In this document: positions 34,305 through 46,098 of the stretch, one piece after another
Position numbering within the stretch: position 1 is the stretch's first letter
Layout of the letters: each line of letters begins with the position of its first letter
Origin: Eutreptiella sp. 'Long Island Sound 2002'
Lineage: Eukaryota; Euglenozoa; Euglenophyceae; Eutreptiales; Eutreptiaceae
NCBI GenBank assembly: GCA_964036045.1
Contig: OZ038382.1
Span: 99,574,357-99,638,356, forward strand
Reading direction: 5' to 3'
Length of the DNA stretch: 64,000 bases
The notes under the pieces: generated by a model
Databases searched by the model: none
The model's input: only the letters and a program-made list of their open reading frames with translations
Told to the model about the DNA's origin: nothing
Made by a program: the position numbers and the translations under genes

Positions 34305-37107
34305 CTAGACGTGGCCTGCCGCAGCTCCCTCCTGCTGCGATCCGCTCAGACTTTGTCCACCACGTTGCTGGGCTTTGAGTTCCTCCAACGTCCTCAACAT
34401 GTCCCCAGCAACCTCCTCGATCGACCTCACGCGTCGGTCTGGGCCAGGTCCTCCACCATAGCCTTTTCCTCTGCCTTTCCCTTGGCCCATTTCCTTGGCC
34501 TTTTCCACCGTCTCCGCCCTTTGCCTTCCAATCGGCAATTCGTTGCTCCTTGGGCTTCTTGTCGGGATGGGCGGCGAAGTAGGTCTTCTTTTCATCCTCA
34601 TATACCTTGCAATGCCGGTGGTCATGTGCATGGTTGTTCCCCTTGCTGTAGCAGACCCAGCAACCGTCATGCTGTGATCTGTACTCGCAGATCGAGAGCG
34701 GTGGCCTCCCGATCCTCCGCGGTTCCTTGCGGTTCTTGTTGACCCTTGGGTCCAGGCGGTTCGACTGGACCTGTCCTGCCCATGCTCCTTCATATTGTGC
34801 GCTACAAACGCGAAGAAGTGGGCTTCTTCATGATCCTCTCGGGTGGTCGCGGTCCAGAGATTTTGGCCACTTCCACTCCCTTCCTCCGTGGTGCCGACCG
34901 TGTCCTCCTTGACCTCTCGGTGTTGGCGAATTTCCCGATGACCTCGATGTCCATGGCCCTGTCGATCCTGCACGTGGGCCTCGTTCTTGGCGTCCAGCTT
35001 CAGTTCCACCGTGATGTACTTCACGATCTCGTCCAGGCTCATGCGGGCCAAGATGACCTGCATCCTCAGCGGCTCTCTGTGCCTCCACTTCGCGTTGTTG
35101 AGGCGCGTCAGCCTTTGCCCCATGGTGTCGCCGAATACCTCCACGTAGACGGCGTTCTTCAACCCCAACATTCGGCTGGGCTCGCCGAGGTTTCGCCGGA
35201 AAAACTCCATTATTCCGGCGTGGGTGTCCTCCGATGCCATGATCCGTACAGCCACGCGCTTCTTTGCTCTCTTCGTCTCCTCGTCCTCCACCCTTCTCTT
35301 GCAGTGGCCAGGGAGGATGTCCTTCAGCAGGTGTCGGATCTCGCTGGACTCGTTCCAGTCTTCCACCAGCTTGAGGCTTCTTCAGTACTTGCGGATGTAC
35401 TGATTCCATTCCCGGACCCTCAATTCCCCGCGCTCCTGCGGCAGCGGAATGGACCACAAATCCTCAACTTCTGGTTGGGGGCGTCCACTCTCTCCTCGTC
35501 CTCCAGGCACTGGAGGCAGGCCTGCTCCGTCTGGATCAATCCCTCGCGGATCTGATCCCTGAGCTCCTGCTTCAGGTCCTGCGCCAGCCTGTGTGGGAAT
35601 GTCCGACATACCCACTTGTCCCCTGGCGCTCCCTTCATCTCGCCGACGACCTCCTCGGCGAAGTGCTCCCAATCCAGGATGAAGTCATCCAGGTTGGAGG
35701 GGTTGCCATCGTAGTAGGGGATTTTGATTCCCCTGAGGTCGTCGATCCTGATGGAGTCTCCGACGTCCACAGCCACCACTCCACCGAGACGGATACCACG
35801 TGTGGCCGGGGGGTGTGAGTACACTCCCCGTACATCCCTCTCCTCCATGGAGTGCGGTCCAGTTGGGCCTGAACCCATGGGGTTTGGGATGCGGGAAGGA
35901 CTTGCTCCACCGGCTGTCCATATCCTCGTAGTGGGGTCCTTCACCCACAGGTTTCCGCCTGGATGGCCTCGACCATGTCCGTCAGCCCTTCCCATGGTTC
36001 GCCCCTGCATGGTCTGGATCTGCTCTTCCGCATAAACTGCATGGGCAGTCATAGCGGTCGGCTGATCCCGGGCGGGATGGGACATCTGTACCGTCAGGCT
36101 CCTCAGGTCCGTGGTTGCGTGCTCTTCCGGCATGGACCCAGCCGGTGCCGTATGCTCCCCGAGCATTATGGATTCGCTGAACATGGGAACAAACGGCAGC
36201 GCACCCGGGTCAACACGCGGAGGCGCATATGGTGCCTCTGCAGGGCCGCCCATGGGTTTATCCATGGCGCTCCTGAGGGTTTTAACCCGCTCCACCAGCT
36301 CTGCCGTTGCCGGCCTTGCCGGGAGCTCCGGACCCGAGGCGAGATGTTGTAACTCCTCTAGCCTTTTCAGGCGTCCCGACATGTCCTCCAACACCTGCAG
36401 GAGGCTGTCCACCACTCGCTGCTGCTTCTGCAAGGCCATCTCCAGCTTCTCCCGGTACCGGTCCTGCTCCGCTCGCAGCTCCGCCATGTCTCTCTCCGGT
36501 TCCGACTGGTCATCCAGGATCCCCGCGATGTCCTCCTCTAGGCCGTCCTTCTGGTTGTCCAGGCAGTCGAGGTGCTGCACGATGGCGTCCATCCCCATCT
36601 TTGGGTACTTGCCGATGAGGAAGGATACGTGCTTGCACTGGCACTCAACGTGCTTTCCACCCGATCTGGCGCATCAGACGGTTCCCGGCGACTCGGACTC
36701 CTCCGCCATGCATGTGTCGCCCATGTTATCCCGCTTTGGCTCCGTGTGCCGGGCCACAGGCGCCGTTCTGGCTCTGGTGGGCCTCTCCAACGCTTCGGCA
36801 TCATGCTCCAGGCTGAGTTCGGGGCCGTGTGCGCCCTTGTGGGCGGTATGGCCATCTCCTCCGACTCCGAAGGGAAAGCGGTCCGATAGCCATCGGAATG
36901 CCCCTCGGAATCTGCAGCTGACCACAGCCTGACCGGGCTGGGATCCGTCTCCATCGCCCTGGCTTCCGCCGCGGGTTTGGGGGACCCGCGCTTCCGGTAA
37001 CGCCAGGCCCTGCCGTTGCCGCCAGTCTCCTCCAACTCCTCCTCAGCGGAGCGGAGATTGCAAGCCTTGCGGCATTGCCTTTGACACATGGAGGCTAGGT
37101 CCTCCAT
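34305..37107 (-). pseudogene. Gag of D, frameshifted
   Basis: About 930 codons across three or more frames. N-terminal part (from the possible ATG at 37107) has a Cys-rich MCQRQCRKACNLR segment similar to C1. A coiled coil follows (about 36560-36330, NQKDGLEEDIAG to RLKRLEELQ), then a Pro/Thr-rich linker, and a capsid-like domain with YYDGNPSNLDDFILDW (about 35720-35670) matching C1/C2. The zinc knuckle CWVCYSKGNNHAHDHRHC (34662-34609) keeps all ligands of the CX2CX8HX4C form. Frameshifts lie near 36650, 35400 and 34700. It ends in TAG (34307-34305) followed by AGG AGC CCC, and the frame stays open for about 50 codons toward pol. The start is uncertain because no ATG closer to the primer site is in frame. 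Confidence 0.75.
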
Positions 37108-37273
37108 TTCTAGCCCATGTCCTACAAGGGCTCTCCGTCCTGAGCATCTTCGCTCTTCCCGGGCTTCCAAGTCCGGCGTCAACTCCACGGACTCAACGAT
37201 CTGCACCCGGGGCGTCCTTGGGCAGGGCTCATGAGGTCCCAAGTCCCCGGTGCGGCAGTAGGCGGCAGGTAAT

Positions 37274-37285
37274 CCTCTGCTACCA
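37274..37285 (-). other. Primer binding site of D, tRNA-iMet type
   Basis: Minus strand TGGTAGCAGAGG, 12/12 to the complement of the initiator tRNA 3' end, directly after the LTR end. Confidence 0.92.
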
Positions 37286-39729
37286 TAAAGAAGGTCCCTA
37301 CCAGGACCGACCCCTGCTGTACCCCTTCCACCATTTCCTGTCACTCCTATGGTCTTGCTTCTCACCAGGTTCTGCATGATCTTGCCCTATCCTGCACAAT
37401 TTCCGACAAAAAATAGTAACATATGGCTCCTTCACACGAATCCTGATCCCTTGCAATAACCAACCCCCAAGTACAAAAGGTCCAATCCAAATAATCCACA
37501 CTGAGGGCTTCCAAGGGTGTTTGAGGTCCCCGGTTGACACTCAACGACTCCTTTCAGCACACCAGTCGTCTCACGGTGCACACGGAGACACAGGCGTTGG
37601 GCATGTACATAGAACTGCACCAATAGAATAATGGAAAAGCCCTGAAATTGGCAAATGAACACAAATCAAGCAAAATTGGGGAAAGATGAAAACATGCACA
37701 ATCACAGCCAGAGACCCCTCATTCTCTGGACTCAAGACCTTCCCTTGACTCGCCAACATGATGCCCTGAACCCAGTCAAATAAGATGGCTAAATGCCACC
37801 TGTCAAAAGTCACTACACAAACCCCAAAAATGTGTTCACCCCCAAGCCTCTAAATCCTAGCCCAATGAGCGAGGGGGCGTGTCATGGCCTAGAGTGGCAG
37901 TTAGGACCTTGCCCTACCCTGACATAACTTTGGTTGGACCTGGGGTCTATTGGGCTTGGAGAATTGTCCCATGAAGATGACCTCACAACATAGCAAAATT
38001 AGGCAAATCACACCATAGTGCCCAAAATTCAATTATCTACTCAAAAATGCATACGGCAAGTATTCAAATGCTCCATGCATGTGTCAAACCGGAAAGTAAT
38101 ATACAAGGGTGATATAGACCAAATGTCAATGCCCAAGAATATCCCAACGTTGGCCCCAAAACCCCTCCGGATATACACATGCCATGCTTCACAAGTCAAC
38201 TCACGAATTTGAGACCTAATTTTGTGAGGCCTCTTGTGCCACGCCAAAGTGACCACGTGATCTGGCATATGGTGAGGTGCAACACCGAAGCATATGCCAA
38301 CATATCAGCAACGTACCATAGTTCACGGATCTCTAGGCCCTTTGCTGTTAGCCGACCAGTTGAGCACAAAAAATACAACAATGAGCATAAAATGAGGTCA
38401 AAAATATGCAAATATTGCCAAATTCAAGATAATCAAAATAGTATATAACTTTGCTCACGCATGGTATCAACATATGGTTCAACACACTATTGCTTGGAAC
38501 CATTTGTGAACAATCCCCCCACTTGGATCCCCAAATGGATGCATGAAGACACCTTCAAACCACCTCTCGACATGCACCATGAAAATGGGAAAATTGATAG
38601 TGGCGCTTGTGGGTTGCTCTGTAAGGCTTTCCAAGTGCACTAGATGTGCGGTAGACTTACTCTAGCGCTATGGAGCTCACCATTGGGACATGGGCAAGGC
38701 CCTTGCCACGTATGACTCCACATATCTTCCTACAAACAGAGATATATAACATGGGCGTGAGCAAAGCGAAGCACATACCATCCATATAACACATACCTTT
38801 AAAAGTGGCTCCCATCATGGTATGCCATGCCCCTCCATGGACATAACTTCACGTTAAAAATACGTAGGAACCCAAAGAAAGTTTCTATGCAACACCAACA
38901 CTCATGCGGTACACTCGACAGTTGCATTAAAATATTCGGTTAAATGGTCGAAGAGTTATAAATCACTTTCTACCCTCTTGACCATTATCCCTTGCTACAC
39001 CCGGCATGTGTACACATCAAAGGCGTTTGACCCTTGCCAAATTAAGTAGAGACCAAGGCAATTCCAGCCCATATCTCAAAATTGAAATACCTTGCAGTGA
39101 GCTGGGCAGGTTATTCATCAAAGTGGCCTCACGAATCAATTTTTCTTCGCCTATATCTCCAAGAAAAATGAAGGAGACAACAAAAGGAAGGTTGATTTGT
39201 GATCGGAGAAAAAATGTAGGACCACTCGAAATTCATCATATCCAGTGCGGCGACCTCGAGATCGAAAATCCGATTCTGAATGTCTGAAGAAATCAGATCA
39301 ATTTTGCGAGTGTATGACATGAAAATTGCGGAAGCAACGAACCCTTTTCTGATGAAATCTGACCCTTCATCAGGGTTTCCGCTAAAACATCTGGAAATAA
39401 CAGTTAACCAATCGGTTACCGCAAAATCGCGAGCCAACTGACAGTCGCCGATACATTGACAATCAGAACGGATAGCTGAAAAATTACGGAAACATTATGA
39501 TAAAAAAACCCTGTTGATTCCTGATATTCTGATATATAAATCTCAGCCGGCGGTGCCTCGGTATTGAATATGGTCGCTCATAGCTGGAATGGTCGAGCCT
39601 ATCACACTATCACATCAGGTTGGGTCAGGTGGATGGGAGAGTATGATATCAGCCAATGGCGGCTTGCCGGCCCATAGATACACACCCCAAGTGACCCAAA
39701 GATGGCCACGGGGGTCTGAACCGGCGTCA
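37286..39729 (-). repeat. 5' LTR of element D (2,444 bp)
   Basis: Direct repeat of 26400-28840, with substitutions and small indels throughout. Confidence 0.9.
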
Positions 39730-39733
39730 GGTC
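39730..39733. repeat. Target-site duplication GGTC, right copy (D)
   Basis: Exact match to 26396-26399. Confidence 0.75.
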
Positions 39734-41346
39734 AGGTGGACCGTATGGCCGGCGTACTCGGGATGGCGTGGCGATCTGGGAGGTGCTGTCTTGAGGGGTA
39801 CGCGGAGTTGCAGGTGACGGTGTACTGGGGTCACGGGGCTATGCGTGGCAGTACTGGGGTCCGTATGTCGGGAGTACCGGGGAAGCGCGACGGTACTGGG
39901 GAGCCTTACAGTGGGGGAGCTGCCGTGTCGCATGGCGGTACTGGGGTGTCCACCTGACCCCTCTAACACGTCAGGGAGAATGCAGGGGCATCCCCTGACC
40001 CCGTGAACGAACTAGAGGGACCGTGCCTGAGGGCATGTACATAGTCTAACCGTGTGACCACGTCCTTGCGGTTGCGGTGGTGCGTGCGGTGGCGGCTCGC
40101 AGGTGGCATCGGCGTTGGAACGGTGGTACTACACGGCGGCGTAGCACCGAGTACGCAGTCGCCTCTATATACGTGTAATCTACATAGGCTTCACAACAGC
40201 AACTTACTCCTTGGGGGCGCACGCCTGATCGGCTCAAGGCAACACGCAGAATGGTCCAGGGGGTGACACGCGGGCTATATTGCTATAAGTAGGATTGCCA
40301 CGTCTTCGCTGGGGGCCGAACCTGCGGCCTGGCCGCTGCTGTGGCGGAAGCGGCGCAACCACAGGGGCTGGCCAATCAGTGCAGGTAAGGGTCAAGGGTA
40401 GGCGTCAGGGCAACGTATGTGGGCCAAATCGGGTGGACCTGGTTACCACGGCCCGGAACGAGCGTCTGGTGGGTTGCTTCTACAGGGGGTCGATAATCAA
40501 GCTACGGCACCCACCAGCCCGAATCCGAGCCAGCGATATTCACGGGTTGCGCCACTCCCGTCGCGGGCCGGCCAGCTTCCCTCCCTGTAGACCCTCTTGT
40601 TATATTATACGAGGGAGCATGCGGGTACCTCAAAGCTGATTGGGTACTGGCCCCTGACATGCAGTGCCCGCCTGGTATATATCTGGGGTGTGGTTGCATC
40701 TCAGGGCCACAGAGAAAGTAGAGTTGCTACCATGTTTCTGTACTATACTAGGGGACTAGTGCGATGGGTTGGTGGCATACATTATGGGGACATGGAGGGG
40801 ATGAAGGCTGAGCGCCAGGCTAGGCTGGAGCCTCCCAGAAATCCTGGCTCTGCATCTATGGGTTATTGCATGCTGGCAGTGGGTTACGTGGAGTCAGGGG
40901 TGGTGGGCAATTGCGAGTGCGCCGCTGGCAATGGATTACGTGGGGTCACGGGTGGTGGACGTCTCCACGGTGGCGGGGGTACGCCAACAAGGAATGGCCC
41001 GCTCATGCTTCGCCGCATGCGTGCTGCTTTGTACCTTGGTTGCTGCTTTGCGCCCATTGGAGACGCCCTTGCTTTCTGCTTGTTGCTATGCTGCTGTGTT
41101 GCTGTGCCTTGCCCCTTTACCCCCGGCGAACAAACGGGGCAGCGTCCGTTGCCGTTGCTAATGCTAACGCTTTGCAGTTGCCGCTGCCCCCAAAGCCTGG
41201 TTGGCCCGTATCCCCGGTTCTTGGGGTCCTCCGTCATGCTGTGAGCCACCTCAGGCAGCCCTGGGACCCACGGGATCGAGCGAGGTAGGAACCACCTATC
41301 GGCGCCAGATGTCCGGTAACACCAGTAGACCGCACGATAAGTGGTT
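39734..41346. other. Region between D and B, no gene seen
   Basis: About 1.6 kb. It begins with five imperfect copies of GTACTGGGG within about 125 bases (39822-39946). The rest has short frames with no recognisable product. It was contiguous with 26399 before D inserted. Confidence 0.5.
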
Positions 41347-41393
41347 ATGACTATGACTATGACTATATATATATATATATGAATATATATATC
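41347..41393. repeat. Microsatellite: (ATGACT)n then (TA)n
   Basis: Three ATGACT units run into alternating TA, ending next to the repeat shared with 52715-52817. Confidence 0.9.
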
Positions 41394-41535
41394 CTCCAAT
41401 CTACGCCCACCTTTCCCAATTCTAGGTGGCTCCACCACACAGCTCTAAGGTACATGCGGTGGGCACAAAGTGGTGCATACACCTGGAGGATCCAAAGTGA
41501 TATAGGAACAACTTTGGGAAAAATGGTTTTTTTCG
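41393..41535 (+). repeat. Dispersed repeat, copy 1
   Basis: Matches 52690-52817 in inverse orientation, including GGTGGCTCCACCA, AGCTCTAAGGT and GTGGTGCATACAC, with an AT-rich tract at the same end in both copies. The family is unknown. Confidence 0.7.
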
Positions 41536-41545
41536 CCCTGGGGAC

Positions 41546-41550
41546 CCTGG
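41546..41550. repeat. Target-site duplication CCTGG, left copy (B)
   Basis: CCTGG repeated at 51933-51937, if the LTR ends are AG...CT. Confidence 0.6.
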
Positions 41551-42326
41551 AGTAAGAAAAAGTGTATTTCCCTGCCAAAATGTTAGCTTTAGTTGTTATA
41601 AGGAGGCCTAGAGTCATAACACACTTTTATCTTAGTATTGGCCTATCCAAAAAAGGGGTGACGAGGAATTTGACCTATAAAGGCAAACATTGATCTATGG
41701 ATGTTGTGTGGACCCCTGACCCCAACACCTGATTGATCTTAGACACCATTTCCTTGACTGACTGAGGCACTGACATTGATTCAGAGCCTATACATTTTTC
41801 TATAACTTCTAATGAATGCTTAGCTATCCTAGTGGTTTGCACGCTACGGGGCTGTGGCCCCTCTTTTGGAGAGGTCCTGGGTTCAAATGCCAGTCAGCCT
41901 AGCTATGTAGGAATATCCCATGTGACATGGCAGTGACCTCAGCGCCACACGTCATGCCACCTCAGCACCTATGGGACCCAAAACAAAGAGTGCACATATC
42001 TAGATGGCAATATAAACGAGAGAATGCCCATGTGGGCAGTGTTTTGATGTTTGTAGGATATGTTCTAACTATCTTTTCCTAAATCTGTAGTTATTGTGAG
42101 TGTCCTTTGTGTTATCACTATCTCGTTTGACTGCAGCCCTTCATGTTGTGGATTTGATCCTGTGGTCCTTTGCCTTGCAACTGTGGGTACGTATTTCGGT
42201 TGATTTCATCAAAAATTATTTGTTTGAAAAACCTGATTCACATCAAGTAGCAGCAGGAGCAGGCAGGGGCATCAACAAAAGAATACAATCAAAGCATTCA
42301 ACAGTGAAAGCCTGTTTTAACTTTCA
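41551..42326 (+). repeat. 5' LTR of element B (about 776 bp)
   Basis: Direct repeat of 51165-51932. It starts AGTAAG and ends TTTCA (CCTTCT in the other copy). Confidence 0.88.
41818..41906 (+). promoter_or_regulatory. tRNA-like segment in the B 5' LTR
   Basis: A-box-like TATCCTAGTGG (41825-41835) and B-box-like GGTTCAAATGC (41880-41890), 45-55 bases apart, with a T-arm-like CCTGGGTTCAAATGCCAG and flanks AGCTA/TAGCT that can pair. Confidence 0.55.
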
Positions 42327-42336
42327 GGTAGCAGAG
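42326..42336 (+). other. Primer binding site of B, tRNA-iMet type
   Basis: AGGTAGCAGAG, a decayed form of the TGGTAGCAGAGG seen in A and D; 10 consecutive bases match. Confidence 0.8.
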
Positions 42337-42422
42337 AATTTCAGTCTTTGCTGTACCTGCAACCCCGTGCAGTACAACCAGTACGTCGAGACTGACTCCA
42401 GTGAAGGGCGAGGGAATACAAT

Positions 42423-44803
42423 ATGGACACCAAGGACACTGCCGAAGCAACAGCGCCCTCAGTGGCACCAGTCAAGCCAGCGCCAGCGCCCAAACCCGCT
42501 GGTGAACCTGAACACGAGGAGCCTGTACCTCCGGTGCCCTTACGTGGGCTGAGGGATGATTCTCTGGAAGGCTTGAGAGCTGCCTTCAGTAGTCTGTCCC
42601 TGCGAGGACCTGAAGGCAATGAGAAGGAGAAGGAGAAGCAAGCAGTGGACATGGGAGCCGGAGAGGTACACCCTGGAGATGGATACGGACCACCCGACGA
42701 GGCGCCCTTCGAGGACACACCTGAGGAGAGCGCTCTGAGCGCCTCTGATTTCCCCGCAGTACCCTCTCCAACAACCACTACACTCCGAGCCACGCATCCA
42801 GCTACATCCTCACCCACAACCACTCGACCTATGGCTGAGGGTCTAGGCTTTACTGCAATGCCTTACCCCACCTATGGCTAGACTCCAGCCGCAACTGTGC
42901 CACCTATGGCAACTGCAATCAGCGAACCAGTTGCATCCAGCTCCACCTACACCCGTGCACCTGAGCCTATGCCACGCCGATATGAGGATGGCTATCATAG
43001 ACCCGCGGGAGGCGTGTACATGACTGGGATACCTGGCTATAGGGCACCAGGACCTGGCAACACTATGCCTGCACCTGGCTTCACCTCCCTGAGTGGCCTA
43101 CGTGGCCCTGAGTCTCTGGGAGGAAGGAGTAGAGGATCTGGAAGATCCGCCAACAGGTTTCTGACGCGGTCGGAGATAAAGGAGGCTCTCGGAGGAGCCA
43201 CCTCTGAACTTGTTGGTGATCTCACTCAAGGGATTCGGGCTAAACTGGAGCCCCTGATTCCTCCCAAAGCGTCACCTACCATCGTGGGAGTTTCACCTCA
43301 CCGAGTACAAGCCAATCACCTGGTGGCGGGGCTGAGGAACACCCTGGGAAGCCTGAGGAGCCCACGGATGCCGACCCCCGCTGTGATGCCGAGAAGCCCA
43401 TTTATACCAAGAACGGCCCAGCCCCCCTACAGCCACAAGGAGAATTCCACGAGAGCCGAGCTGGACCGGTTCAGGCTGACAGCCCTAAGGAAAATGGTCG
43501 ACGTGGAGCTCTACGGCTCTAGTGACCTAGGCGGAGACCCCTCTGACAATGAGCCGCCGTCCATGACTTCTGCTTCGCGCTCGGAGGACAACGACCCTGA
43601 GGACCCTGAGAACCCGAGCGAGCAAAAGAGGAAGAAAAAGAGGAAGACCAAGCGCCCTGAGGGACGCAGGTCCCAGGAGGCTGAGGCAATCGCCACCTCC
43701 AAAATTGTGGTGAACTTGCCTGAGTTCAAGGGCAAGGATCTCAGCGAGTTCGCTGAGAACTTTGGCCGGTTCCTCCAGATTACCGTCCAAACCCGTGCTA
43801 GTGGGCGAGTCAAGTGCGATCTGCTCCTGCAATGCTGCAAGACTAAGTAGCTGGAGAAGCAGGTCAAGCAGATCTTGACGAAGTCCGCCACCTTCGCCGA
43901 CGTGTTGGTTGCCTTGGAGAGGCAGTACCCGACCTACGAAACCGACCTCTCCATCAGGGCCAAAATCCAGAACCTGGCCGTGCTGCCCAACAACCCCAAA
44001 CCAGCCACGATCTCTGAGCTACTGGCCGACCTGGACCACTGGGCGGGGCGACTGAAGCCCAGTTCCTACAACAGCGATGAGCTGCTCTTCTGGTTGGTGG
44101 CTAAGCTCCCGCGGGAGCTGTGGGATGAGTGCCGGTCAACGGTGTACTACTTTTGGAGCTGGCGCTGGAGAAAGAAAGCGACCAGCACCTGAACGCCTAC
44201 CGTCCTGGAGGAGGCAGCTCCGGGAGCCAAGGCCGTGGGTATCAACGACACCGACCCGGACAGGGGACTACCCCCAACAATGCTCGTATCATGAGCAATT
44301 TTCAGGACCTACCCTGGTGTGATGCCAGAGACGAGCAGGGCTCCCTGTTTCACGCTCCGGACTGCGATCAGCATGATTGCTTCGTGGTCCAGGGTAAGAA
44401 GCAGGAGACCAACACCGGCGGCAAGGCTAAGCTGCCGGACCACTACAGGTGTACTATCACCTGTGTGTTCTGCGGGAATAGGAAGCACTACGAGGATGAG
44501 TGCTACCATAAGCAACGCCTATCGGTGAAGCTTAAAACCGAGAACGCCAGTGGCAAGGGCGGTGGCAAGGGCAACGCCAACAAGGACAATGGCCAAGGCA
44601 AGTCCAAGGGGAATGGCAAAGGCCAAGGTGGCAAAGGCAAGAGTGGACGAGGAGGCGGCGACCGCAAGCCTGACAGGGACAAGAACGCGAACCTGTCCGG
44701 AGGAAATCCCAATCATACGCCACGGGGGAACCCTGAGCTCCCTGGGCGGCAACCCAACAAGGGACCTACGACGCGTTCCCAGACGCAAGGCCAACAAGAA
44801 TAA
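42423..44803 (+). pseudogene. Gag of element B
   Basis: One ancestral frame from ATG 42423, broken by TAG at 42879 and 43848, then by a deletion of about 40 bases near 44150 that shifts the frame. The Pro/Thr-rich N-terminus, the helical capsid-like region (FADVLVALERQYPTYETDL, WLVAKLPRELWDECRS) and the zinc knuckle C-VF-C-GNRK-H-YEDE-C (about 44463-44505) all align with element A. The tail is Gly/Lys/Asn-rich. It stops at TAA (44801), but the same frame resumes toward the protease with shared residues (RFMRMARKL) also seen in A. Confidence 0.85.
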
Positions 44804-44806
44804 GGG

Positions 44807-46024
44807 ACCAAGCGTGCTAACGAGAATGGGGACCAGTCCAATGCCCGCAAGCGCTTCCGCTTCATGCGCATGGCGCGTAAACTCAAGAAGAAGGGGTTCG
44901 AAGTGACCTGCGCCGCGGAGTTCTGACAGGGACGCTCCGGGGGGCCTACAGACCTGGTGTTCTGGGTACGTATCCGTCTAGGGGGACGTGAGTACCTGGG
45001 GGGACTGGATACAGGGGCAACTATATCTATTGTGGCCAAGAAACCTTTTCCTTGTGGGGACCTGAAGAACATCCTGCCTACCGCAGCCATCCCCACTGGA
45101 GATGGGCATGTTGTGCACAGTTGTGGGGACTGTGAGCTCGAAGTGCCTATGGGATCTAGAAGCATTGCCCATCAGTTCTACGTGATGGACGCCGAAGTTT
45201 TGGACTTTGTACTGGGGACCGACTTCTTCGTCGAGCACTCCCAGATTCTATCCCTCACCCTGCAAGCATTCTACGTTCTCCGGGTGGACCATGGTGACAG
45301 CTGGGAATCTGTACCTCTGAATCAGTCTGAGCATACGTCTAGCTACTTGAGGGTATGCAAGAGGGAGCCCTCAACCATGATGGTCGCCTCCAAAACAGAC
45401 AAATATCGGCTCCTGGGCGATGTCCTGGACCAGGGTCTGAGGGAGTTGGGATACTCCCGGGAAGACCTGAACCTGGAGCTATTCGCCAGTGACAAGCAAC
45501 ATGTCCTGGACCTCTACTGCAGCAAGGGGAAAAATTGCTGCTATAAATTTTACTGGCCCTCTTTCGGGATGGCCTACAGGAACCCAAGATTCAGCGAACT
45601 AGGGAAGGTCCTGACCAAGGTGGCCCTGGAACCTTCCCGTATGGTCCTGTGCTCTCCCGAGTGGGGAGCCTATGGGGGAAATGAGTACTGGCATACTCTA
45701 TTGGACAAGCTGGCGCTCACCTCCATGCAGCTGCCGGATGACTCCATCTACGTGCCTCTGGGGCGCAAGACGCCCATCGGGAAGCCTGGATGGGGTAGTC
45801 TGTTAAGCGTGGTGGACGGGAGTCTAGCCCCAGTGCCCTGGGAGGATCTGGACTCTGCTATGGTCCAGGAAATTCAACGTGAGAGCAGCGGCTTCACCTT
45901 GGACGTCCTGAAAAATCACCTACGACCTGGTGACGCCGTGGAGACTACTCCTGGGGGAGAGGGGTACGTCGTGTCTGACACTATGACCCCAAGTCCCCCT
46001 GCCGTGTATCTAATCCTGATGTAG
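44807..46024 (+). pseudogene. Protease and Dam-like domain of element B
   Basis: After a TGA at about 44926, the frame encodes a retropepsin-like domain with LDTGATIS (45005-45028) and VLGTDFF as the flap/C-terminal motif. Next comes a domain (about 45398-45742) with LELFASDKQ, YWPSFGMAYRNPRFSEL, RMVLCSPEWG and YWHTLL. This matches the order of Dam-like methyltransferases better than in C or D, with NPR at the place of NPPY. The frame ends in TAG at 46022, after which the linker continues in another frame. Confidence 0.75.
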
Positions 46025-46098
46025 TCTCAGAGTGTGGGCCATCCGAGCCACCCAGCTCTATACACTCTGATGACGAGACTGAGCATGACGCCTTCTTC

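Larger units (their letters stand above)
26400..39729 (-). mobile_element. Element D: 13.3-kb chromodomain Ty3/gypsy element
   Basis: Complete minus-strand LTR element: 5' LTR 39729-37286, tRNA-iMet primer site 37285-37274, gag, pol to 29237, short 3' untranslated region, polypurine tract, 3' LTR 28840-26400. LTRs are 2,444 and 2,441 bp with visible divergence between them. Gag and Pol are homologous to those of C1/C2 along their length, so D is a sister family, but it uses a tRNA primer. Coding regions carry frameshifts in gag and two in-frame stops in pol. Confidence 0.92.

Noticed and set aside
41825-41890. Functional tRNA gene
   Set aside because: No complete cloverleaf: the anticodon arm has a 4-base loop in the obvious fold and the acceptor pairing is weak. 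Kept only as a tRNA-like promoter module.
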